Assembly: GCA_029706075.1 (NCBI GenBank)
Contig: JAINUG010000047.1
Location: 1,310,675 to 1,374,674 of the forward strand
Length of the DNA stretch: 64,000 nt
From: Aldrovandia affinis
Taxonomy: Eukaryota; Chordata; Actinopteri; Notacanthiformes; Halosauridae
Reading direction: 5' to 3'
The notes below the pieces were generated by a model that had not been told where the DNA came from, ran no database searches, and was given only the letters and a program-made list of their open reading frames with translations. The position numbers and the translations under genes are program-made. Numbering within the stretch: the first letter of the stretch is position 1; the number at the start of each line of letters is the position of its first letter. This document shows, piece by piece, positions 12,932 through 23,201 of this stretch.

Positions 12932-13450
12932 TCACCTCGGGTTGTTGCGGAGAGAGAGCCGACGGCCCCTCCCTGGGTCATCGTTATCTGTGTCCTCCCC
13001 CCCAGTTGCCACAAGACGATAGCGAACACACCCCTGTTTTTGTCGGGCCCCTTCCGCAATCTCCTTTCTAACCATATCCATAAATCCCGGCCAATCGTGT
13101 CCCAAAATCAGCGGAAGGGGGGTGCGGGGAGTAATCCCTGCCACCATGCTATACTTTTTCCCCCAATATAAAATTAAATCCGGGTTGGATAGTAGTACAC
13201 ATCCCCGTGTACGCACCTTATCGCCACCTCTGTGAGCCTGTCCACTGGTTGAACCAGACGCTGATGCACGAGTGTGCGATAACAACCCGTGTCCAACAGC
13301 GCCTGGATTGTTTCCCCTTTGATACTTACGGGTATCAAAAACGACTGCTGGTTCGGGGGAGTAGTGCTGGACAGCAGGACATCCGGCGATGTTCACATCC
13401 ATCAGTCTCGACGGATGTGGCCAGGACACCCACACTGCCAACAGTCCTGC
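12932..13450 (-). pseudogene. Zinc knuckle and aspartic protease region, frameshifted
   Basis: On the minus strand near 13440 a degenerate zinc-knuckle sequence reads QCGCPGHIRRD. The protease active site LLDTGC is encoded around 13293-13285 in one frame, while the next part (NPDLILYWGKKYSMVAG, then PLILGHDWPGF) is in another. Frameshifts therefore separate nucleocapsid, active site and flap. The order Gag, PR, then IN supports the Gmr1-like assignment. Confidence 0.7.
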
Positions 13451-13501
13451 CCCGCCGTCCGTGCCGACCCTGGGTGACCTGGAACAGAGAGGTTAGGATG
13501 A

Positions 13502-14333
13502 TTAAAGGCGTGGTCTCGGGGGGTTATGGGTTCGGGACAGGGTTCGGGGAAGGGGGTGTGGGCCCAGATTGGGGCTGGGTATCGGACTGGGAAGGGACTG
13601 GAGAAGACGGGGAATAGGGACGTTGGGGCGGGGGCTGTAAAATGGGCTTTTCAGCCCTCCAGCTCTCTGGGGAATTCTCCCCGTATCCCCACTGACCGCC
13701 AGGTGGTTCTTCGCCAGCTGGACGCCTGCAGCCAGATTGGCGGGTTGGTGGCATCGGAGCCAGTCAGAGGTCCCTTTCGGGAGCCCTGAGGTGAACTGCT
13801 CCAATGCCACCAATTTCATCCGCGGTGCAGACTTCTGGTTGCAGCCACCGCCGGCAGGAGTCGAGGAGTTGTTGGGCGTAGGCGAAGGGATGTCCGACGT
13901 CCGTGAAGCACAGATCGCGGAGTCTTCTGCGGTGTCCCTCCGGCTTTAACCCCACGCTCTCCAAGATGGTGGCCCGGAGGGTCGGATAGTCAGCCACGGC
14001 AACAGCCGGCACACTGCCAGCTGCTATCTGGCTCTCCCCGGATAGCAGCGGGAGGAGCCGTAATGCCCATTCCGCCACCGAGCTGTTATCTCGAAGAGCT
14101 CCACGAACGCCTCCAGGTCGGAAGAGGGGGGCGCCTGCCTGCCTGCTGTTCAACAGCTCCACGATTCCACGATTGCAGCTCTGTCCGCTGCCTGGGTAGC
14201 TGTAATGGCCCGCAGTGCCTCTTGTTGGTCTTCCTGGGAGCGGACGAGAGCGCGCTGTTGAGCCTCCTGCATGGCAGCTAGGTGCGTGATCACCTGGGAG
14301 AGTGGGCTCTGATCCCGGGTTTCGGCACCACTT
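13502..14333 (-). pseudogene. Gag with SCAN-like capsid domain, frameshifted
   Basis: Two overlapping minus-strand frames encode the Gag. The first includes WALRLLPLLSGESQIAAGSV, DYPTLRATILESVGL and QQLLDSCRRWLQPEV. The second continues VALEQFTSGLPKGTSDWLR. This is the SCAN-like capsid pattern found in fish gypsy elements, where it mediates assembly. A frameshift near 13790 separates the two parts, and the C-terminal part becomes proline-rich in the wrong frame. Confidence 0.75.
14312..14331 (-). promoter_or_regulatory. Primer-binding-type site next to 5' LTR
   Basis: On the minus strand, three bases after the LTR's terminal ACA, lies TGGTGCCGAAACCCGGGA. It begins with TGG (complement of a tRNA CCA end), as expected for the site where a tRNA primes reverse transcription. 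I did not assign the tRNA. Confidence 0.65.
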
Positions 14334-14800
14334 TGTCACACGCCACGTGACAATCGCTGGACGGGAACAGAACAGTCTGGAGACGGACCGTATTTTTATT
14401 TTAATCAGGGAAGTTCTCTGATCCCCGACACGGGCAGAGAACGAGACCGGGAGCTTTTAACTAAAACAAAAACGGTTTTGTCCGTCGCCCTCACGGGTTC
14501 GGGACACAAAGCAATAAACTCGAAAACAAAAACCAAACTATTATAAACTAACCGGAAACTTTATAGTTTCCATTTACTTTAACTTTTCTTTCTTTCTTTC
14601 TTTCTTTCTCGTTCGCTCTCTCTCAGCGGTCTCTCACACCTTCTCCTCCCTGGTTCCAGCCACCTACTGAAGAGAGCAGAGCAGTTTTAAGCACACAGGT
14701 GTAATTGTCAAACCCTGGACTGGTGTGTGCGCCGGCTGCTCTGCCAATAGGCGTGGCCGCTAATCACCCTGATTAGCTGCCGAGACCGACGCCTGCCACA
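14334..14800 (-). repeat. 5' LTR of the Gmr1-like element
   Basis: 467 bp. On the minus strand it begins TGTGGCAGGCGTCGG and ends TGTGACA. It shares an extended block (14485-14800) with the LTR at 10698-11082. It contains a short TTTC run, seen as GAAA on the coding strand. Confidence 0.8.
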
Positions 14801-17800
14801 CCTCCAGATTAAATTAAAAGTTAAGAAATAAAACTCTTGACAATGCTGATGCAATTTCCATTGAAATCAGTCATTATTCATATTTTAATATGATCAATCA
14901 AAACTAAATGGCATACCAAACAGGTGTATTAAAATGTACACTTTGATGAAATACGTTAATTCTGTTGCAGTACGTGCATAATAACAAAGACAATTTCCAG
15001 CTTCACTGCCAATTTCGTAACAAGGCATATAGTATTAGGAGGGAGTGTGTGTCCAAAAGTTGTACGTGACATATTTCAGGTGTGTGTGTGTGTGTGTGCG
15101 TGTGTGTGCGTATGTGTGATTTAATAGTTTCAGTCGTGAGTTTGTGTTGTGGATTCTGAATTACATGCAACATGGTGTTTTTTAAGAATCTACGTCCCTG
15201 TCACCAAAGGGAGGTTTGGACAATTTTCTGATACCGACCCTTTTCAAGTAAAAGCATGAAAGCATGAATTTGATTGAATCAGATTATTTTCAAATGTTCT
15301 ATAAATGTTTCCATTACTAAAAGCACATTCGTTGATACCATTTCTGTAATATAACTTAAATAAATATCTGAACATGAAAGAGCGCTGTATTTTATGACAA
15401 ATTGTAAAACCCAGGCTACCCTCTCATGCCGACTGTAGGCAAATGATGTGGTGTGTATTTGAATATATTTTCCAATCCTAACACCGCACATGTTTCTCTA
15501 CTGGTTTTGTCATTACAGATTCCTTTGTTCCCCTTCGGGCCTCTATCCATCTTGGTTATATAATTAAAGTTAATCTCAACAGTCATTCATCTTAAATAGT
15601 TAAACAATTCAAATGCTGTTAACTGCCCATAACAAAAATCAGCCATTACTTTGGGGAAAAAATTACAAAGACTGGCGTATGTACAGTGTTATGCCATAAC
15701 ATAAGTATATATACAGATATATTCTCTATTTTACTGATTACTTGCTTTCATAATGGCTCTCAGAATTTAATGTTGGAGGTTGTGACGCCTCTACAAGTTA
15801 CACTTATAGTCCATGCAGAGCCTGACACCCACTACGCACAGCCTGTTACTGAAAAGAAAAAGGAAACATTCACCACGTTTCCTCTTTCATGTTTCCAGAC
15901 TCAAGAATGTTCCAGAACACCAAACACATTTTTTAAATAAGGCATTCAGTAGCCATATCACAAATTGCAGGGGAGGAAGTCCAGTTTAAAAAAAGTATGT
16001 GTGATATGTATTAAGTGCTTACATACACGATAAAGCATTCTCACGTGCGTCCTGTAAGCTCAGACCCCAAACCTGCTCTTCTGGTGTGCTTTTTTTTTTT
16101 TCTTCCACACCTTCACTTGAGCTCTCTTGCTATGACACAGTCTTTATTTGTCGTTGATGAATGAACAGACTTTGACTTTAATTGCAGTTTCTTTTGTAGG
16201 ACATGTCATAGATATCACATGTGAGATTTGCACAGTGTGTTCTTTGTAAACATGACTGGTTCCAGAGGAGTCAGACCACTGTCTGAGTCTCTGTGGAGGG
16301 GATATTTTGCTGGGGGTTGTTATCTGCCATTTCAGACATTATTCTAATGTTAATTTTGTGTGATACAGCATCAAATCACATTTGTGTACCACATAAGGTT
16401 TGTGAGACTTGGCTTGTATCTAGCTCAATATCATTAGAGACAAATAACTGTAGGGATTTTCCTCTAATTATATGTTTTTAATAAACATAAATCATGTATT
16501 AAAATTTTAAAAATAAAACTGACACATTTAGTCACCAGTTCAGCATGGCAGATGAAGAATCATAGAAATTAGAGAAGAAACAGACTTAGGATGTTGTCTA
16601 TGTGAACAAAATAATCAGTACACATTTACGCACATGCATTAAAAGGCCTTTATTAACCTTGAATGTCCATGATTTTTAATTAATACTGTGTTTTCTAGGC
16701 GACTGCTTCACCACAGTGTGGCATGATATATCGACAGTTTAGGAGAAGTTTGTGGGGAAAAAAAGAGAAGGATGGATTGTTTTAGGTGTTGCTACATTAC
16801 TCGAGATATAATAGCAGCATTGTGCTTAATGACAGTGAGGATAAATCTTTTATTTTAATAGTGTCCCTCCATTCACATGCCAGAATGGCAAAATGAAGCC
16901 GTAATTACAAGGCTTAATTGATGTGTTTTTACCACCCCAGACGGTACTTCTGCCACCACCTCCTCTCTCTGTATAGTCCACGTTGCTGTTTGCACTATAT
17001 TTCCGCCGTCATTGATTGATTATTGTAAATCCGACGGGCACAATAGAACTCTATCAGCAAAATGCAGGTTAATTATCTCAGGGTCACTTTCTTGTGTCCA
17101 CACAAAGCGCTGACCCCTCAGACATTATGGCTCACATAAAATTGTGGAGAAAAATGATTTCTAGGTCCTTTTAAATGGCTAATTGAGGGTTAAACTGGAA
17201 TGCGTAAAACAAAAAAATACACTTTTGGGACAATTACACTTTCAATTGCTGGATTATTATTTCATTTTTTAAAGTTGAATGAAAACAATGTGTTTTTCTG
17301 TTAGATATGCTAAAATACTTGTGACAGCTGTTGGACAAACATGTGTAGAACAAAAAATTGTACTTCTTTGTTTATAAATGGCATTTAAAAAAAAAAAAGA
17401 TTTTCATTTTCAGTTCAAACCTGGTGACAATTATGTCACTGATGAAGGAACACAAGAATTCAAATTTTCAACAGAAAGCATATTTAAGTGTGCAAAAAAG
17501 TTAGGAAGAAGTGACATAAGGGGGGACCTAACAAACTCCGTATTATCAACCGGTATGCTGTTGTCAGTTAATTGTTGAAAAATACAGGAGAAAATCTGTT
17601 TTACTGTAATTGTTTAATGATGTTCCATTGTTACTAATACATGTGTTAACATGGAAATGTTAAATATCTCCTGCGAATTAACAGTATACCTGTGTGTATC
17701 CATTAAGGGTAGTAGCTAAGTTTTTACAACAAAAGCCTTGTAAAGCCTTGTAAGTTAGTAGTAACCATGTTACTGATGTGTGAGAGTAAGTTTTCCTTCA

Positions 17801-18534
17801 GATTGTTCACATTTCATTTTTTGTTGCATAAAAAAACCCTCACCCAATGGTATTAACCTCCATCTATATGTTTTTGGCTGTGGCAAGTTGAATGAATGTT
17901 TTAACCTAGTTTTTAAATTCTCCACTTCTGAATAAATAAATAAAATATAGGAATAATTATGCCTGGGTGCTGCTGTATGCTTAAATAATGCAAAGCAAGA
18001 TGTTTAACAGGTTTTTCCCACTATGATTTTATAAAAGCTGGAAGATGCAGAGACATTTCCTGTTTAAAATGTATATTAATATACACAGGAACCACTTTAT
18101 CAGGAGATTCTAACCAAAGAATGACTCACATTTGGCATCACACACTCTATCATAATTGCTAATCTTCAGTGCTTTTTCCATTTCTGAATTGCCCCAAATA
18201 CATGCTCGGACACATTTCACATGACACATTTCACATGCTCAGAGTCACTGAGGAAGAGCATACTGGGCATACAGCAACCCTGGGTTCAGGAAAAGTTGTT
18301 GACAATAAAAATACATGCATGCATGGTTAATCCCTGTCCAGGAAGAAAAATGTTTAATTAAAAAAATAAATCTTAACATTTTGGTTTTAAAAGTGATATT
18401 TCCCATTACCGGAAGTGGGGAGCTATTAGACATTTTGCTTCGTTCAGATTAATTGGCCCTATAGCCAGTGGGGAGGCTTGTCGATGGACTGGAGTTAATT
18501 GCATTGATTGTGGATATTGTGCTTGTTTCTGCAG
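14801..18534. other. Intronic sequence without recognised genes
   Basis: Apart from the short GT tract, I see only AT-rich sequence here. The 16.6-17.1 kb part is less repetitive, with AATTA-type homeodomain-like motifs (TTAATTAATAC, CTAATTGAGG), and could be conserved non-coding DNA. This cannot be judged from one sequence. Confidence 0.4.
15079..15118. repeat. Short (GT)n tract
   Basis: About 20 GT/GC dinucleotide units in the presumed intron; no other feature nearby. Confidence 0.8.
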
Positions 18535-18718
18535 GGACTCCAGTGAATCGGATTCCTATCATGGCCAAGCAGGTGCTGGATCTCTACACTCTGTACAAGC
18601 TTGTCACAGAAAAAGGCGGCTTAGTGGAGGTCATCAATAAGAAAATATGGCGCGAGATCACCAAGGGTCTAAACCTCCCTACCTCTATCACAAGTGCAGC
18701 TTTCACCCTCCGAACACA
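18535..18718 (+). CDS. arid3c: ARID3-family transcription factor, ARID exon 1 in window
   Basis: This exon encodes the middle of the ARID (A/T-rich interaction) DNA-binding domain: TPVNRIPIMAKQVLDLYTLY, KLVTEKGGLVEVINKKIWRE and ITKGLNLPTSITSAAFTLRT. It opens after a pyrimidine-rich stretch and CAG, with a split Gly codon (2 bases here). It ends two bases into a Gln codon before GTGAGT. The protein acts in the nucleus and binds A/T-rich DNA. The sequence is near-identical to vertebrate ARID3A/B/C across the helices, so the family is certain. The paralogue is chosen from the C-terminal exons. Earlier exons lie outside the window. Confidence 0.93.
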
Positions 18719-19638
18719 GTGAGTAATTACTCTGGGACCGTCAGGCAATATAGCAGTCTGCAGCCAAGGCCACAGAATAACCATACAGGGAAACAAGAGG
18801 GAGATAGAATAATGTGACTTGTTTGCACATAAAGTCATCTCATCCAGACAAATGAGTATATACTTCAATCATGTAGACTTGTTACTGTCTGTACTTTAAA
18901 AAGGAAGAATGCTCCAGTAGGCCAGTTTACCAGTTTACTAGTTTACTGTTCATTCATTGCCAGTCAATGTACAGATAACTGCCCAAATAAAGGAAACACC
19001 AATATAAAGTGTCTTAATAGGGCATTTTTATGGGGGCTTTGTCATCCTGGAAGAGACCACTACCATCAGAATAGGTAGCAGTAAAATTCACCCACACCAT
19101 AACAGAGCTGCCAGAACCCTTCATTTACTCAAGTGTTTCCTTTATTTTGCCAGTTACCTGTATGTGTGTGTGCCTTTAAAAACACCTTGCAGTAGTTTTA
19201 AAAGCATATCTAATGTAGCTAGTTATATATCCACTTTTGCAGACACTTAATAGAAATAATGAGTATTTTCAGGCGAGATGGTGTCTATTCTCTTGTTAAT
19301 ATCATAGCAATATAGCACATAATTACAGTGGTGCAGCTGGCGTGCATAGCCCTGACCACAATGAAAAGCAGAACTTGTTTGCACAAGTCACTCTTCAGGG
19401 CTGTCATTTAAAGAGATTACATCATCGCCAAAGAAGCCACATTTTTCTCCCGAAGCCAGTCAACCGCAAGCGAGCGCAATGTCATACCGAGAACCGCCGG
19501 TAACAGATCATGTTAAAGCGATCACTGAAGCACAAAGGCAATGATAAAATATCACTCCAGGAGCCTATTGAGTAAACACAAATACTGTAATCTCTCAGAA
19601 AGTGTTGGTGGTCATTGCTTCTTTCTCTCATTTCACAG
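18719..19638 (+). other. ARID3 intron (920 bp) holding a MITE
   Basis: It has a GTGAGT donor and TTTCACAG acceptor. It contains the TIR element at 18972-19160. The rest has no recognised feature. Confidence 0.9.
18972..19160. mobile_element. Tc1/mariner-type MITE, 189 bp
   Basis: The ends are imperfect inverted repeats of about 28 bp: left CAGATAACTGCCCAAATAAA, right the complement of CTTTATTTTGCCAGTTACCTG. They are flanked by TA on both sides (18970-18971, 19161-19162), the target duplication of Tc1/mariner elements. There is no ORF, so it is non-autonomous. It sits within the ARID3 intron and does not touch splice sites. Confidence 0.8.
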
Positions 19639-19883
19639 GTATATGAAGTACCTCTATCCTTACGAATGTGAAAAGCGGGGACTGAGCTCTCCAGGTGAGC
19701 TTCAGGCAGCTATCGACAGTAATCGGCGGGAAGGGCGCAGGCAGAGCTACGGGTCAGCCATGTTTAACTACTCCCCTGTGGGGACGCCCAACCTCCTCTC
19801 CTCACCAAAGATCCAGATGCCCCACATTGCCATGTCGACACCCAATGGCAGCCACATCAGTCATGGTGCAGCCATTAAGAAAG
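19639..19883 (+). CDS. arid3c: ARID3-family transcription factor, second exon in window
   Basis: This exon completes the ARID domain (YMKYLYPYECEKRGL) and its extended C-terminal helix (SSPGELQAAIDSNRREGRRQ), then starts the linker (SYGSAMFNYSPVGTPNLLSS). The acceptor is TTTCACAG and the donor AAG|GTGAGC; one base of a Glu codon is left at the end. The SSPGELQAAIDSNRREGRRQ segment is as in ARID3C and close to ARID3A and B. The linker is rich in Ser, Pro and Met, and poorly conserved between paralogues. Confidence 0.93.
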
Positions 19884-20019
19884 GTGAGCACACAGTGCCC
19901 TGAGCGTACTTGCCATGATTAAAGTGGGATGTACCCGCTACGGGTGTGAATCAAGGCCATAGTCTGTATCACTGTCAAACTTGAGTTAAGGAATACCTGT
20001 CTCTCTTTGTGGCTTACAG

Positions 20020-20319
20020 AAGACTCCATGCTGTCAAACTGCATGACCAATCGGATCTCCATCCCGACGTCACTGGCTGGGCACCACGTGGCAGCCGCCC
20101 AGGCAGTAGCAGCCCAGGCCGTGGCTGCGCAGGCAGCTGCAGCTGCGCAGGCAGTGGCCCTGGAGCAGCTGCGGGAGAAGCTGGAGTCGGGCGAGCCTCC
20201 GGAGAAGAAGATGATGCTGATGGCCGAGGAGCAGCAGAGGATAATGCAGCATGCGCTCCAGCAGAACCTTTTCGCAATGGCAACCCAGCTGCCAATGAAC
20301 ATCAAACTCAACAACAGAG
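20020..20319 (+). CDS. arid3c: ARID3-family transcription factor, REKLES exon
   Basis: This exon encodes the REKLES region, which in ARID3 proteins mediates self-association, matrix association and nuclear shuttling. It includes an Ala/Gln-rich stretch (AAQAVAAQAVAAQAAAAAQ), the name-giving LEQLREKLESGEPPEKK, and MAEEQQRIMQHALQQNLFAM followed by QLPMNIKLNN. The acceptor is GGCTTACAG and the donor AGAG|GTGAGA. The Ala/Gln stretch retained here resembles ARID3A, while the last two exons look more like ARID3C, so the paralogue call is not final. Confidence 0.92.
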
Positions 20320-21734
20320 GTGAGAGAGGTTTTCACAAGACCACTGATTTCTCATTGCGAAAGTTTAAAGCTGGGCAACCCCAGCTATCAGGGCCAGAGG
20401 CCTGGTTGTTGAGGTAACATTTCAATATGAAACAGATTTAAGTGAACTTCCTGTCCTCAGAACAAGTTAAATGAAAGAGTTCATTAAGAGCTAATGTGAG
20501 GCAATGGAGATGACCATGGCTGAAACTGCTATACAGATGTGGATAAAGGATAATACCTCACGCCACCACGAAAAGGCAGAATATGAATTTGTACATTTCA
20601 ATTCCACACTGTAATCATTCTTAGATGTGCCAATGCACCAGTGCTTATGACAAAACAGGGCCAACATATTACATGGTGGGTATGCACTTATCTAGCCCAT
20701 TTCAAGAATTCTTTGTGAAATATCAAAGTGAAATATTGAACTACCAACTGAAACATAATCCATAATGAAATCTGATGTCTACTGTCATTTGATGGCTGCT
20801 TTACAGATGTTAGGAAAAAATACTGTTCCAGCACCCAGGGTAAAGCAGAGGATTTTTCAAGCATGAGTTAAAATGTTGCTGTCTGCAATGTGATGGTGTT
20901 GGTTCCACTGTGCCTGGATTAGGTGCCTGGAATAAGTCATACATTACTTAATAATAGATTCCAGAGGAACAGCGAATGCCTTATCTCTCCATGTGCGATA
21001 TCATTTTTCATATTAGTCATAATAGTTGGCTTTACACTTTATATTTGATGAGAAAATGAGTTATCATTTTTCAGAGGTTGATTGTACCATGCCCACCTCA
21101 CCTTAGCAGATATAAATACTGTAATTTAAAGATGACATCCAAACACTATTATTCTTCAAGACGCCAGGGGTTCTTTCAGCCTCCTGCTTTTAGCTGTATT
21201 GGTTTGAAACTAAATTATATTGCGCACAAAACAATCTCACATTCGTTTCTATAGCAAACACATTTTCATTGTCTTCAACATTTCTCAGTTCATTGATTGT
21301 GAATTCCAAAATGTAATATCTATCCTCAGGTAATTAGGCTAACATATTGTGAAGTGACCATATTCATACAAACTTATTTCAGTTTTTTTTTAATACCACT
21401 GTTATGTACATAAAAATGCATTATTGCAAGAAATAAGAGAACACTGACATAATGAACAGAATCTATGAACAGAGATCTAACCACGAGGATCTATATGTTA
21501 TGACACGGCTCTTCTGTAGGGCATTTTATACAGAGATAGCCAGTAAGTATAAATGGATGTTATTTCTTTGACAGTTCTTTTTCCTTCAAAATGCTTTAAT
21601 AAACCTCTCCTTATCTTGTCACTCATGAGTTATCACCGATATTCCATGCCGTTCTCCTCTGGCTTCTTGTGTTCTTTTTTTAAATGCTCATATTGAGTTT
21701 TTCTCTCTCTCCTTCTCTGCCTCCTTTTTGACAG
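20320..21734 (+). other. ARID3 intron (1,415 bp)
   Basis: It runs from the GTGAGA donor to a CTTTTTGACAG acceptor. No transposon or gene was recognised inside. Confidence 0.85.
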
Positions 21735-21824
21735 ATGATAGACAAGAGACTGCATTGAACCTGTCTACCAACGGCATTAGCAGCATCAACATGTCAATAG
21801 AAATAAATGGAGTTGTCTACACAG
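21735..21824 (+). CDS. arid3c: ARID3-family transcription factor, penultimate coding exon
   Basis: This 90-bp exon encodes DDRQETALNLSTNGISSINM followed by SIEINGVVYTG, the second conserved half of the REKLES region. The acceptor is TTTTTGACAG and the donor ACAG|GTAAAT. The GISSINM...EINGVVYTGVLFAR pattern (continuing into the next exon) fits vertebrate ARID3C better than ARID3A (ISMSVEINGIMYTG) or ARID3B (SINMSVDIDGTTYAG). That comparison is from memory and is the main reason for the symbol. Confidence 0.9.
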
Positions 21825-22975
21825 GTAAATAGAGGGCCGTTTGCTGATGTAATTGCAGGCAGGAAATTCAATAAGTTATAGCAGCACCCCTGTGCCTAGT
21901 CCTCCACACAATTTGATGTCTTTGCTATAAAATCCATCGTAATGAAGTGGCAGTCCAATAGAGTTAAAAAAGTTAAATATCTCAAAATTGGGCCTGTTGA
22001 TTTGGGGTCGATGGGGCTTATTGTCTTACGTGCCGGAGGAAAGAGCGCTTGTTTTAGCCCGAGACAGTGCTTGTGCTCCTGCGCCAGGGACTGTAATTAC
22101 CCGCAGATAGGCCATTGCCTCAGAAGCCTATTGGAAACTTTCAGTGAGGAAACATGACTTGAGTGGCTTTCATCTTCTCAGCTTGAGCCTCTCCTAATGC
22201 CAACAGCCTAAGAGTCAGAGGCGAGAGCGTGTCCAGTCAATCCCATCACGGGTTAACTTTAATCGCATTTCTGATTGTTTCGTGAGCTGATGGGAATGTT
22301 TATCTACAGTAGTTTTTACAGATAAAAAAGTTTATCGCTCAGCTGTAAAGAGAGCAAACCCATGGTCATATCTCATTTAAGAAATTGCATCTACCAGAGT
22401 ATCGAATTCACTGAAAGACACGGATACTTAATTACTTAACTGAACATGAAATTAAAAATATTGGCCTGCTTTTGGCAAGTCAAGATGTCATTTTGGTCTT
22501 TCTTCAGGATGTTAGACAGGAACAGGCTAACTAAACATGGTCCTGGGGGGCTACAGTACAGTCCCATCAAACCACTTGACATTCACTTGACTGAAAATGG
22601 AAGCTCATTTTGTGAAATTAAGAGAATGATTTGGTAAATGGTTGTTTGGTGCCTAGGTGGGAAAAAAGCCTGCAGACACTGAGGCCTGGATTAAATCAAC
22701 ATTTCTCCTTAACTTTGACTCAATTATATACATGCGTTTTTTTTTGTCATAACCAGTTTAGGCGGGTTTAGCAATCCCCATTGTGAATAAAAAAGCTACC
22801 CGACTGTGAATAAAAGCTACACTTTATTTGTAAGTTAAGGATAAATGTTGATTGAATTCCAGCCCCAGTGTCTGCAGGAATTATTTCCACCCAGGCACCA
22901 AACAACCATTTGAATTTCTTGGACCCCCCAGCAAGAGGATTGAGTAGCCTGGGACCAGAGTGTTCTCACTGACCA

Positions 22976-23012
<37 letters not shown>

Positions 23013-23019
23013 CCCTTAG
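21825..23019 (+). other. Last ARID3 intron (1,195 bp)
   Basis: The donor is GTAAAT. The acceptor is GGCCCTTAG, directly preceded by a (TC)16 microsatellite that forms most of the polypyrimidine tract. The stretch around 22000-22280 is unusually GC-rich for an intron here and could be regulatory; this is only a guess. Confidence 0.85.
22979..23010. repeat. (TC)16 microsatellite at the 3' splice site
   Basis: A perfect TC array ends nine bases before the first base of the last coding exon. It acts as the polypyrimidine tract for that acceptor, so its length could influence splicing. Confidence 0.9.
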
Positions 23020-23201
23020 GTGTCCTGTTTGCTCGGAAGCCAGGCATTCCAGTGATGCCAGGAAACAACAGAAACAGCCTCCACAGCTCTCAGGGAAAGA
23101 CCAGCCCGGGACTGTCCGCACACGTCCAGCCGTCCTCCTCGTCCTCTTCCTCCTCCTCATCCTCAGCCCACGGACAGGCCTCAAGCAGCTCCTCACCATG
23201 A
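23020..23201 (+). CDS. arid3c: ARID3-family transcription factor, last coding exon with stop
   Basis: The exon starts with the split Gly of YTG|VLFARKPGIPVMPGNN and ends in a Ser-rich tail (VQPSSSSSSSSSSSSAHGQ) and a TGA stop at 23199-23201. The five exons give 999 nt of complete codons, i.e. 332 residues plus stop, with no frame error. The VLFARKP motif ends the REKLES region in all ARID3 paralogues. The Ser run is coded by mixed TCC/TCG/TCT/TCA codons, so it is not a recent trinucleotide slippage. No frameshift or stop suggests loss of function. Confidence 0.92.

Larger units (their letters stand above)
10698..14800 (-). mobile_element. Gmr1-like Ty3/gypsy LTR retrotransposon, degenerate
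   Basis: The element lies on the minus strand, bounded by two long direct repeats (LTRs). Reading 5' to 3' from 14800 the order is: LTR, primer-binding-type sequence, SCAN-like Gag, zinc knuckle and aspartic protease (LLDTGC), integrase, post-integrase region, the start of reverse transcriptase, LTR. Integrase before RT is the unusual order described for the Gmr1 group of Ty3/gypsy elements. Gag and protease are broken by frameshifts, RT is cut short near its first aspartate block, and RNase H is missing. A 201-bp element is inserted after integrase. The left LTR lacks its outer ~150 bp. The copy cannot be active. Confidence 0.85.

Noticed and set aside
13524-13819. Proline/serine-rich open frames opposite and beside Gag
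   Set aside because: They are out-of-frame readings of the frameshifted Gag.
20320-20416. Extension of the REKLES exon into the intron
   Set aside because: The frame stays open for about 32 codons, but the GTGAGA donor and the conserved continuation in the exon at 21735 show that splicing occurs at 20319.
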